A stretch of 64,000 nt of DNA from Prevotella sp. P2-180 (GTDB taxonomy: Bacteria; Bacteroidota; Bacteroidia; Bacteroidales; Bacteroidaceae), in the NCBI RefSeq assembly GCF_002251435.1, contig NZ_NPJI01000002.1:1-64000 (forward strand), in the 5' to 3' direction. Both the position numbers and the translations under genes were made by a program. Shown here one piece after another: positions 1 through 7,551 of this stretch (position 1 is its first letter; the number at the start of each line of letters is the position of its first letter). Under the pieces are notes generated by a model that saw only the letters and a list, made by a program, of their open reading frames with translations, had not been told where the DNA came from and searched no databases.

Positions 1-2
1 AA

Positions 3-878
3 TTTTGGGACGACGACATCGACAGAATGCTGAAGGCTTTGGCGCAGTTGGTGGACGACATTGCGCAGAAGAGCGACAGAACTCAATACGACGTGTTCAG
101 ACATTCAGCATGCAGAGAGTTGGAGGTGTATTACAAAATGGAGGATAAGGCCTCGACAATAGCGGAAATTGTGGTCGGATGGATTGCCAACCTTAGAAAG
201 GAAATGAAGGAAGCGATGAAGATTATGAACAATCCTACGGAGAAAGCACGACTGTTTGACAAGATGCTGGAGAATTATACCGATGAGACGATGAATGACG
301 AAGATCTGTGGATGGCTAACGACTGCCGAAAGGCTCTTGTGGATATGGCTTCGCTGAGTGACTATCTGAAAATGGCGTTGATTTTCGGCAATAATCATAT
401 TGCCCTGATGTCGAACCTGATGAAAAGCGGATGCACAGAGAGGCAGTTGACGACCGTGATGGAGTATGTGAAGTTGACAGAAAAAGTGAGGCAGAGAAAC
501 AAAGGCGCACAGGGTGATATTGGACTCGTTAATGTGGGCGGAACGGAACGAGACCGACGCTTCGCCTATGCCGTGAACAACGTGAAAAAGGAAGGGCTGA
601 TAAAATTCGGCTACGACTGGACTTGGATTGAGCTTTACTGCGAAGGTGAAATGAAGGATGCCAACTTTTCTACGCCAACTTCGTTTCTCGACTATCTTTC
701 GGTGCTTGGAATCGACTCGTTGCCCGACAGGACAACATTGGCAAAGAAGGTGGATGTGGTAAAAGGCGAATTCCCAAACTGGACGTTCACAGACTCAAAA
801 AGTGCATCGGAAACGATGAGAAGAATACATATTGTCAGAAGGTTTATTTTCCACTACAACAAATTTTTGAGACAATAA
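3..878 (+). CDS. Hypothetical protein, probably 5'-truncated by the window edge
   Basis: The first internal ATG is at 27, but the frame is open all the way to the window edge and the upstream codons are acidic and protein-like, so the gene probably starts outside the window. The visible part (about 290 residues) is helical and charged, with no signal peptide, membrane segment or catalytic motif I recognise. Its C-terminal half contains an alternation of basic and aromatic residues. It is followed by a partly deleted second copy of its own 3' end (1052-1273). It lies upstream of a phage-type antirepressor and a primase-like gene, so a role in a mobile module is plausible, but function is unknown. 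Confidence 0.6.
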   Translation, partial: FWDDDIDRMLKALAQLVDDIAQKSDRTQYDVFRHSACRELEVYYKMEDKASTIAEIVVGWIANLRKEMKEAMKIMNNPTEKARLFDKMLENYTDETMNDEDLWMANDCRKALVDMASLSDYLKMALIFGNNHIALMSNLMKSGCTERQLTTVMEYVKLTEKVRQRNKGAQGDIGLVNVGGTERDRRFAYAVNNVKKEGLIKFGYDWTWIELYCEGEMKDANFSTPTSFLDYLSVLGIDSLPDRTTLAKKVDVVKGEFPNWTFTDSKSASETMRRIHIVRRFIFHYNKFLRQ

Positions 879-925
879 TTTGGTGTTATCTTCCAGGGCG
901 TGAACTATCGTTGTTATATGCTTAA

Positions 926-1051
926 GGCGATGCCACTGCCTGAAAAGGATAATAATGATTAGTTTCACGCCTTTTTTGTGTTTTTAATCGAAAAATTCAC
1001 TCAAATATTCACTCAAACGTGCACAAACGTTCACTATCGTTCACGCTGACA
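926..1051 (+). repeat. Direct repeat copy A (126 bp)
   Basis: This stretch, just after the first gene, is nearly identical to 1148-1273. Both contain the motif TTCACTCAAACGTGCACAAA followed by a shared run ending GCTGACA. It is the noncoding part of a tandem duplication whose first unit spans roughly 681-1051. Confidence 0.8.
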
Positions 1052-1147
1052 TCGTCTCTCGACTATTTTTCTGTGCTCGAAATCGACTCATTTACCGACA
1101 GAAAACATATATTTTAGTGTATAAAATGTCGTTTTTACGTTTTTAAT
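1052..1147 (+). pseudogene. Relic of the 3' end of the first gene
   Basis: Positions 1052-1108 match 681-737, which encode part of the first gene, with scattered substitutions. About 149 bases present in unit 1 are missing before copy B begins at 1148. The stretch has no start and no useful open frame. It is a decayed second copy of the gene's C-terminal coding region. Confidence 0.7.
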
Positions 1148-1273
1148 GGCGATTTTACTGCCTGAGAAGGATAATAACGATTATTTTCATGTCTTTTTTG
1201 TGTTTTCAATCGAAAAATTCACTCAAACATTCACTCAAACGTGCACAAACGTTCACTATCGTTCACGCTGACA
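1148..1273 (+). repeat. Direct repeat copy B (126 bp)
   Basis: Second copy of the noncoding repeat at 926-1051, differing at a handful of positions. It ends immediately before the promoter of the antirepressor gene. Confidence 0.8.
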
Positions 1274-1282
1274 ATTTTGCTA

Positions 1283-1313
1283 TTGCCAGCTATCTTTTCT
1301 TGCCTTACCTTTG
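1283..1313 (+). promoter_or_regulatory. Bacteroidetes-type promoter for the BRO gene
   Basis: TTG at 1283-1285 and TACCTTTG at 1306-1313 are separated by 20 bases, matching the -33/-7 pattern of this phylum. Transcription would start near 1319, giving a leader of about 100 bases before the ATG at 1419. Confidence 0.7.
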
Positions 1314-1418
1314 CATCGTGAATCAGACAAAGATAGTTGCAACTTATTTACTGACCACATAAAACAAAATGTGAAACTTAATAATAAAAGGTATGTTTAT
1401 AAATTTTTCGATTACAGT

Positions 1419-2174
1419 ATGGAAATACAGATTTTCAGTAACAGTAAGTTTGGGCAACTGAGAGTTGCGCTGAACGAGAAGGGAGAAACGGTGGTTTGTC
1501 TCGCGGATGTGTGTAAGGCGTTGGATATCGATAATCCGAGCGATGTGAAAAGGAGGCTCGATTCTAGTAACATCGATACAATCGAGGTTTCTACAAAGTC
1601 GGCTAATCGTTTCGGTGAGTTTACCCGCACTACAAAGATGACCTACATCGGCGAGCCTAACCTCTACCGCTGCATCTTCCAGTCGAAAAAGGAGGAGGCG
1701 AAGGAGTTTCAGGACTGGGTGTTCAACACGGTGCTGCCGCAGATAAGGAAGACTGGAGGGTACATTCCGGTGAGTGCGGAGGACGACGAGAAATCAATTC
1801 TGGCTAAGGCTCTCAACATCATGCAGCGCACACTGGAAGAGAAGGACAGGCTGATAGAGGAGCAGCGACCTATGGCGAAACTCGGCAGACAGGTGACAGG
1901 TTCGGAAGAGAACATCATGGTGGGCGAGATGGCGAAACTGCTTTACGAAAACGGCATCGACATCGGACGACAACGACTCTTCAAATGGCTGCGCGAGAAT
2001 GGCTACATCTTTAAGCAGAGCCGTGAGCCGATGCAGAAATGGATTGAGCGTGGGATAATGACCGTGAGAGAGTGTTGGGTGACAACCGACCACGGCATGG
2101 AACTCTCGGTGACGCCGATGATAACGGGCAAGGGTCAGCAACATTTCCTTAACTTGTTTTGCGGAGAGAAATAA
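1419..2174 (+). CDS. BRO family / phage antirepressor protein (Bro-N plus KilAC-like)
   Basis: About 251 residues from the ATG at 1419. The frame can be extended to a TTG at 1311, but that lies inside the -7 box, so the later ATG is chosen. The N-terminal 110 residues are a Bro-N domain, with the hallmark run from the VCLADVCKALDI motif to the NPSDVKRRL motif. A C-terminal KilAC/ANT-like DNA-binding domain covers about residues 165-245. Proteins of this kind are DNA-binding regulators of phages and mobile elements, often antagonising a repressor. The neighbouring primase-like gene supports a phage- or plasmid-derived module. Confidence 0.85.
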   Translation: MEIQIFSNSKFGQLRVALNEKGETVVCLADVCKALDIDNPSDVKRRLDSSNIDTIEVSTKSANRFGEFTRTTKMTYIGEPNLYRCIFQSKKEEAKEFQDWVFNTVLPQIRKTGGYIPVSAEDDEKSILAKALNIMQRTLEEKDRLIEEQRPMAKLGRQVTGSEENIMVGEMAKLLYENGIDIGRQRLFKWLRENGYIFKQSREPMQKWIERGIMTVRECWVTTDHGMELSVTPMITGKGQQHFLNLFCGEK

Positions 2175-2186
2175 CATTATTAACTT

Positions 2187-2427
2187 ATTAACTCAAGTTT
2201 CTGAAGTGATAAATCCCAATGTATAAGGGTTTTATTTAAACCACAGAGATAAAGAGGGAAAGAGTTTTTTTGTTGATAGAGCAGGTCGCAAGCGACAGAG
2301 GAAAAGAGGTTTTGCGCAGCTCTCTATAAGCTCTAAATGCCTTGGCATTCACCCTCTTTCATTAGTATAAATACTCTATATCTCTTAAACTCTGTGGTTT
2401 AAAATAACTTCCGAAAGTTGAGTTATT
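2187..2427. mobile_element. MITE-like palindromic element, about 240 bp
   Basis: The gene-free interval between the BRO gene and the next gene is a nested inverted repeat. The outer arms at 2187-2206 and 2408-2427 are imperfect complements. The inner arms at 2235-2248 and 2391-2404 are a perfect 14-base match, and a further pair lies at 2251-2258 and 2352-2359. There is no open frame inside. Size, terminal inverted repeats and lack of coding fit a miniature inverted-repeat element, though a large structured leader of the downstream operon is an alternative. Confidence 0.5.
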
Positions 2428-2486
2428 AAAAATAATCACGTATTTAAACATTTCGAACATTATAAACATTTTAAACTTTTATCAAT

Positions 2487-2780
2487 ATGCAAGTAATAGC
2501 AAAAATCGAGAAGTGGGCGCAGCTGCCCGACGTTCAGACTCAGAACGGAATGACAAGTAAGGCACAGGTTGTGTTGCGCATGTCTGGCGGACGCAACGCC
2601 GAGGGACTGGTTGGCACAGCCTTCGGCATCGTGGCGGGAAAGCCGCTGGCTGAAGGCACAATAGTGGTTGCCGACGTGAGATTCTACACTCACGAGTATG
2701 AGGGCAAGATTTTCCAGGACGTGAACATCTTCGACCTGATGCAGCTGAAGTCGCCACAGCAAGTTGGTGAACATTTTTAA
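2487..2780 (+). CDS. Small protein, possible OB-fold single-strand-binding type (DUF3127-like)
   Basis: 97 residues, no signal or membrane segment. The C-terminal half has the strand pattern of small OB-fold proteins: a strand ending in DVRFYTHEYEGK followed by FQDVNIFDLMQL resembles the corresponding part of Bacteroidetes DUF3127 proteins. This similarity is judged by eye. Its place directly before a primase-like gene suggests a role with single-stranded DNA. It is separated by 11 bases from the next gene, so the two are probably co-transcribed. Confidence 0.5.
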   Translation: MQVIAKIEKWAQLPDVQTQNGMTSKAQVVLRMSGGRNAEGLVGTAFGIVAGKPLAEGTIVVADVRFYTHEYEGKIFQDVNIFDLMQLKSPQQVGEHF

Positions 2781-2791
2781 ATTTTTTTCTT

Positions 2792-3112
2792 ATGGCAAAA
2801 ATTAGTATCAATGGTGTGGGCACTGCCCACGATGGTAACGTGTTTGAGTTTACGCCTAAGTGTAAACGAGTTAGAAGCTGCAAGTCGTTCCGCCGACGTG
2901 GGTTGGGCATCATGACCGAGTCGGGCAACTTCGAGTTTTCCACTCCTCCTTCCAAACCGCGAGGAAAGGGAAACAGACTGAAAAAGACTGCCCACGGAGG
3001 GCTGTCGGTGACTCTGGATGGAGCATACTATTTCTATTGCAAAGTGTATAAGGACGAAGGTCTTGACTATGCGGAAGTGATGCGTAAAGAACTGGAGGAG
3101 GCATTGTCATGA
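2792..3112 (+). CDS. Hypothetical basic small protein
   Basis: 106 residues, rich in Lys and Arg, with a Gly/Pro/Arg-rich middle (about residues 52-66) that may be flexible or nucleic-acid binding. Not recognised. Its stop overlaps the start of the primase-like gene by four bases (ATGA), which indicates translational coupling and a shared role in the module. Confidence 0.6.
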   Translation: MAKISINGVGTAHDGNVFEFTPKCKRVRSCKSFRRRGLGIMTESGNFEFSTPPSKPRGKGNRLKKTAHGGLSVTLDGAYYFYCKVYKDEGLDYAEVMRKELEEALS

Positions 3113-5370
3113 GTTGTTTCGAGGTATATTATGATGGTGGCGTGAAGAAAATGCGCCCCATCAACAGTTTCAAGGACTATGCAGCCATTCGTAACTCGCA
3201 GAAAAACCGCCGCAACACGAAAGCAGCACGTGGTGGTGACAGCGAGGCGAAGAAACACATGGTGCAGTTTTGCTACTCGTGTCTGCCTAACGACGATGGT
3301 ACGCTGAAGGGTACAAAACGTGTGTCGAACTCGGTGGGAATGGACATAGACTTCACGAAGGATATGCCGAAAAAGGAGTTTGAGACTGCATTCGAGATTA
3401 TGAAGGACAACATTCTCGACAATGCTGAAAAACTCCACCTTCTGATGCTGGAACGCTCGGCTACGAAAGGACTTCACCTCGTGTTTGAACGTCATCCCGA
3501 TCTCTCTCAGGAAAAGAACCTTGAGTGGGCTCAAAAACTACTCGGTGTTGAGTTCGACAAAGGTGCAAAGGACATCACGAGAGTTTTCTTCACGCCGACA
3601 GCCGACCCGAAAGACCTGTTCTTCTGCAAGGACGAACTGTTCATTAATGAAGAAGGTGGAGTGAAGAAGGAAGAAGAAGGTGGAGTGAAGAAGGAAGAAG
3701 AAGGTGGAGTGAAGAAGGAAGACCCGAATGCAGCCCAACCATCTGAATTGAAAGAGAGAGTGGGTGAGAGGCTTTACAATGGGTTGCCTTACTCTCATAT
3801 TGTGAAGGAGTTTTTGAGGCAGTTTAATAACGGCGAAACTCCTGTGGAGGGGAACCGCAATGTGATGACGTTTGAGCTGGCTAAGGCACTCCGTAGTATC
3901 TGCGACTACAACATCGATATAATGAAGCAGGTGATACCTCGCTATGATAACTTCCCCGTAGATGAATATACACGCACTTTGCAGAGTGCACTCGACGAAC
4001 CTCGCCGTGGAGTGAGCTATAAGCTACAAAAGGTGCTTGAGGCGCTTTACAAGAATGAGAAAAAAATGGAGGGAAATGTGGATTTCGAGGCAGAAAATGA
4101 ACTACCGCCAGAGATGCCGAAAAAGCTGCCTTATCCGCTTGGACTGCTTTCGTCGAAAGTGCCTGAAATGTACAAGGCGGCCGTCTGTGAGGCTGTGTTT
4201 GCACCGCTCTCTACTTACGTTCACGGAGTTAAATTCCGCTACTGGGATGGCGTGGAACATGAACCTACTTTTATGTCGGTTCTCTGTGCTCCAATGTCAA
4301 TAGGTAAGGGCTGCGTGAGAAAGCCGATAAACATCATTCTCGAAGATCTGCTGAAGCGAGACGAGTCGAACAGGGCACGTGAGGCTGAGTGGAAGGTGAA
4401 AAACCCGTCTGCGAAACAGAAGAAAGACCCGCGTCCCAGCGACATATGTATACAAGTGCTCATCGATAACCTTACAGACGCCGTGTTTAATCAGAGAGTT
4501 TACGATGCCGACAAAAACGGGCAGCGCTATCTCTATACGAGCGTTGACGAGATCGATACGCTTAAAAACATAACGTCACGTGGCACAGCGAGCGAGGTAA
4601 GCGTGATAATCCGCAAGGCTTTCGACAACTCGAAGCACGGCCAAGAACGTGTGGGTGCTGACTCAGTGACTGGCATCGCTCCGCTGCGCTTCAACTTCAA
4701 CGCCTCAACTACACCTAGGAACCTACAAAAGTTTTTCTGTCACGAAATGACCACAGGTACAATAACACGACTCTCTTTGTCTACCATCATCAAGCCTGCC
4801 GACGCAAAACGCCCAGTGTTTAAGGAGTATGACTCTGAATATATAGATGAGGTAAGAAAGATAACACAGAAACTATCATCGCTGTCTGGAGAAATACCAT
4901 GTCCGAATTGCAATGAGTTTGCCGAGCAACTCTGCGACGAGAACGAAAAATTGGCTGCACTCTACGGCTCTGACTCGTATCTGACATTGAGTTACCGCTC
5001 AACGGTGATTGCATGGCTTAAAGGCATGATGCTATACGTGATGAACGGCGAGAAATGGACGAAGGAGATACAGGACTACATGGAGTGGTCGCTTCGATAT
5101 GACCTTTGGGTTAAGATGAACATCATTGGCAAAATGCTCGACGAAGCCCAAAATGAGGAAGTGAACGCTACTTCAAGTCGTGGACCTAAAAATATGCTTC
5201 TTATGCTAAAAGATGAGTTTAAAATTGAGGACCTGATTATCCTTAGAAAGAGGTTGCATAAGTCGGTTGATATGGGAGCTATAAAAAACCAGCTCCAAGT
5301 TTGGAGGAATCGTAAACTCGTTGATTTTGACAACGTTAATGATGTAATCAAAAAGGTAAAGAAACAATAG
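3109..5370 (+). CDS. VirE-N/BT4734-family protein with DUF3987-like ATPase domain
   Basis: 753 residues. The N-terminal domain (about 1-180) carries SVGMDIDF at 76-82, SATKGLHLVF at 117-126 and ITRVFFTP at 156-163. These resemble the metal-binding Asp pair, Gly/His motif and Arg motif of archaeo-eukaryotic-type primases; VirE-N (PF08800) is the family name I would give. An acidic-basic linker with three 8-residue repeats follows (181-204). The C-terminal part resembles DUF3987 helicase-like ATPases, with a Walker-A-like APMSIGKG at 394-401 and Walker-B-like SVDEID at 478-483. A replication-initiation role (primase plus helicase-like ATPase) is inference. The genes upstream are coupled to it. 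Confidence 0.75.
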   Translation: MSCFEVYYDGGVKKMRPINSFKDYAAIRNSQKNRRNTKAARGGDSEAKKHMVQFCYSCLPNDDGTLKGTKRVSNSVGMDIDFTKDMPKKEFETAFEIMKDNILDNAEKLHLLMLERSATKGLHLVFERHPDLSQEKNLEWAQKLLGVEFDKGAKDITRVFFTPTADPKDLFFCKDELFINEEGGVKKEEEGGVKKEEEGGVKKEDPNAAQPSELKERVGERLYNGLPYSHIVKEFLRQFNNGETPVEGNRNVMTFELAKALRSICDYNIDIMKQVIPRYDNFPVDEYTRTLQSALDEPRRGVSYKLQKVLEALYKNEKKMEGNVDFEAENELPPEMPKKLPYPLGLLSSKVPEMYKAAVCEAVFAPLSTYVHGVKFRYWDGVEHEPTFMSVLCAPMSIGKGCVRKPINIILEDLLKRDESNRAREAEWKVKNPSAKQKKDPRPSDICIQVLIDNLTDAVFNQRVYDADKNGQRYLYTSVDEIDTLKNITSRGTASEVSVIIRKAFDNSKHGQERVGADSVTGIAPLRFNFNASTTPRNLQKFFCHEMTTGTITRLSLSTIIKPADAKRPVFKEYDSEYIDEVRKITQKLSSLSGEIPCPNCNEFAEQLCDENEKLAALYGSDSYLTLSYRSTVIAWLKGMMLYVMNGEKWTKEIQDYMEWSLRYDLWVKMNIIGKMLDEAQNEEVNATSSRGPKNMLLMLKDEFKIEDLIILRKRLHKSVDMGAIKNQLQVWRNRKLVDFDNVNDVIKKVKKQ
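3649..3720 (+). repeat. In-frame tandem repeat, 3 x 24 bp
   Basis: Three nearly perfect copies of a 24-base unit encode the 8-residue unit EEGGVKKE in the linker between the primase-like and ATPase-like domains. Copy number could vary by slippage without changing frame. Confidence 0.85.
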
Positions 5371-5410
5371 TATTACAGAAATACAGAATTACAGTTTAAT
5401 ATTATAAGGT

Positions 5411-5866
5411 ATGAAACTATTATTAGTAAGAAAAAAGTTCTTGGCGGACAGGACTCTCGGAGAGCTATACGTGGAAGGGATCGGGTGGTATTGCGACACG
5501 CTTGAACCTCATTGCATCGACTGGAGCAAGGAGAAGAAAGTGAAGGGCAAGACTGCCATACCGGAAGGTAAGTACAAGGTGAAAATCGCATGGTCGCAGA
5601 AGCATGGCCGCATGGTTCCATGGCTTCAGGATGTGCCACACTTCGATGGCATACAAATACATACCGGCAATGTGCCGAAACATTCGGCTGGATGTATCTT
5701 GGTGGGCATTGAGTCTGCAAACTGCCTCATAGACTCAAACTTAGTGTTCCGCAAACTGATGGACCACATCAAGAGAGAAAAGGAGATAGAAATCGAGGTG
5801 ACATCTGAAACTGAGGACACCAGTTCTGATGAATACTTCAACAATGTAATCTCAAAATTCCTATAG
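5411..5866 (+). CDS. DUF5675 family protein
   Basis: 151 residues. The central region shows the pattern I associate with DUF5675: TAIPEGKY, then WLQDVPHFDGIQIHTGN, then SAGCILVG. Family members occur with phage and mobile-element genes of Bacteroidetes, and the conserved His and Cys suggest a catalytic or peptidoglycan-related role, which is not established. In similar loci a lysozyme or amidase often occupies this slot. It follows the primase-like gene by 40 bases and may share its transcript. Confidence 0.75.
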   Translation: MKLLLVRKKFLADRTLGELYVEGIGWYCDTLEPHCIDWSKEKKVKGKTAIPEGKYKVKIAWSQKHGRMVPWLQDVPHFDGIQIHTGNVPKHSAGCILVGIESANCLIDSNLVFRKLMDHIKREKEIEIEVTSETEDTSSDEYFNNVISKFL

Positions 5867-5889
5867 CCATGTGTAAGCAGTGCTGGCGA

Positions 5890-5922
5890 CTGGGGGTGCG
5901 GGCGAGACGCCCACACCCCCAG
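5890..5922. repeat. Long GC-rich palindrome
   Basis: Arms at 5890-5904 and 5908-5922 are complementary at 14 of 15 positions around a three-base loop. It sits right after the DUF5675 gene, and the next 80 bases are T-rich with repeated TCCGTTTTGA. It could act as a transcription terminator, but its GC-rich character resembles an interspersed palindromic repeat; a related sequence is at 53690-53727. Confidence 0.6.
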
Positions 5923-6035
5923 TGTCCACACCCCCAAAATGGTGGAAATATGACTTTTTTTCCGTTTTGAACGGTGTTTTTCCGTTTTGACCGATTTTTT
6001 TCCCGTTTTGTCTTTTCTGTTTCCCCTTTTTTCAT

Positions 6036-6043
6036 TAATTTTG
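6036..6043 (+). promoter_or_regulatory. -7 box of the lipoprotein operon
   Basis: TAATTTTG matches TAnnTTTG. The expected upstream TTG is only weakly present in the T-rich stretch before it. Transcription would start about 35 bases before the first lipoprotein gene. Confidence 0.5.
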
Positions 6044-6084
6044 CAGCACAATTTTGTAAATAACTTAAAAAAAATAAATTAGGA

Positions 6085-6498
6085 ATGAAGAACATGGTTC
6101 TTTCTGTGATATGGCTTGCGATAGCGGGATTATTCACAACAATGACAATGTCGGCTTGCTCCGACGACGACGAGAACAACAGCAGTAATGGTGGTGGCAT
6201 TACCATCGAAGGTGTTGACCAGGCGGAGTATTTCCGCAAGAACCTTGGAATCTTTGCCGAGAACGACAGCATCCTCCTTCCAATGCGAATGACTGTCATG
6301 GACGCGCTCACTCCTACCGTCTATAGCTTCTTTGTAGAAGATATGGAGGAGGCAGAGAGGTTGTTCCATAACTTCAATAAAGATGAATTGGTTTGGGGCT
6401 CATCGTTTACTAATTTAACTCCATATGATGACTATTGGCTTCTTCGTAGCTATGCTGTTAAGGACGGTCAAACACATAGTATTCCACTGATGAATTAA
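6085..6498 (+). CDS. Small lipoprotein of unknown function
   Basis: 137 residues. A signal peptide of about 24 residues ends in a lipobox (TMSAC), followed by an acidic, Asn-rich linker (SDDDENNSS) typical of surface-exposed Bacteroidetes lipoproteins. The remaining 100 residues match no family I know. The two downstream genes begin with the same kind of leader and linker, and the gap to the next gene is 12 bases, so the three genes look like one operon with linked function. Confidence 0.75.
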   Translation: MKNMVLSVIWLAIAGLFTTMTMSACSDDDENNSSNGGGITIEGVDQAEYFRKNLGIFAENDSILLPMRMTVMDALTPTVYSFFVEDMEEAERLFHNFNKDELVWGSSFTNLTPYDDYWLLRSYAVKDGQTHSIPLMN

Positions 6499-6510
6499 CG
6501 TGAATCACAA

Positions 6511-7551
6511 ATGAATGGTATCATAACGAGGAATGTTATCCGTGTAGTTTTTATAGTAGCCATCCTTTTTTCTATTATAGGGTGTTCGGATAACGATGAA
6601 AACAACACTACACCCTCATTGACTTCCACTAATGTGGTGGAGGTCGTGTTCTCGCCATCCGGCTTCGGTGACTTGGGCTATAACGACATCATACTCACGG
6701 GACTTGAGGAGTCGCGCAAGCGGCTGGGCTTCGACGTCATGATGCATGTGCCCGCATCGGTGGAGGACGGTATCGCCATCTACAACAAATGGGCGCAGAA
6801 GACCGCCAAGGACGAGAGACGGCTGTTCATCTTCGCCAGCAACCAGTATGAGAGTGCCTTGCGTAACTCCTCGGTGCGCCCTTCGGACGCCAACAGCTCA
6901 GTGCTGCTCTACGAGACCCACGAACCCATCAACGGCGTATATACCTTCCGCATAGGCATGTATGGCGCGGCATATCTCATCGGTGCATACACAGCCCTAA
7001 CCAATAAGGATGAATCTGACTACAAGGCAGCCGTGCTTGCCGCCAATCCCTTCGACCGTAATGTTGACGGAGCCGCACAGGGATTCCGCGACGGGTTCAT
7101 TGAGGCAGGAGGAGCGGATGCCACCATATCTTATATCTCCGACAAGGAAGGCGACGGCTACAACATGCCCAATGAAGCATACGCCCTCTGCAACCGCCTA
7201 TACGAATCAGGACACACCTTCTTCTTCCCCGTGGCAGGCGGCAGCAACAAGGCTGTATATCAGTTCTCGCGCAACCAAGGTGTCTATACTGCGGGTATCG
7301 ACGGTGACATGTCTGCATATTCGGGTCTGATGAACTGCTCTCTCGTCAAAAATATCGGCAGTGCCACCAAAGACTTCATCGCCCTGTGGCTTGATAAGAA
7401 GGAAATACCCCAACACCAGGATTTCCTCTGGGATTCGGGTTATGTCAACGTCATCTATTGTCACGACTGGAAGGAAACTGACGCACAAGGCATAGAAACA
7501 TTCAAGAACAATATCTTAGGAAAGGAGACAGAGTATGAAAAGAGCAAGTAA
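6511..7551 (+). CDS. BMP-family (basic membrane protein) substrate-binding-like lipoprotein
   Basis: 346 residues. Signal peptide with lipobox SIIGC, then SDNDENN. The body resembles BMP/PnrA-type type-I periplasmic binding proteins (PF02608): a first strand followed by GDLGYNDIILTGLEE (in place of the usual DKGFN segment), and TAGIDGDMS near the C terminus in the place of the GxDxD motif. Typical members bind nucleosides for ABC uptake or sense ligands, but no permease or ATPase is nearby. Its end overlaps the start of the protease-fusion gene by 17 bases. A role as ligand sensor or partner for that protein is inference. Confidence 0.75.
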   Translation: MNGIITRNVIRVVFIVAILFSIIGCSDNDENNTTPSLTSTNVVEVVFSPSGFGDLGYNDIILTGLEESRKRLGFDVMMHVPASVEDGIAIYNKWAQKTAKDERRLFIFASNQYESALRNSSVRPSDANSSVLLYETHEPINGVYTFRIGMYGAAYLIGAYTALTNKDESDYKAAVLAANPFDRNVDGAAQGFRDGFIEAGGADATISYISDKEGDGYNMPNEAYALCNRLYESGHTFFFPVAGGSNKAVYQFSRNQGVYTAGIDGDMSAYSGLMNCSLVKNIGSATKDFIALWLDKKEIPQHQDFLWDSGYVNVIYCHDWKETDAQGIETFKNNILGKETEYEKSK

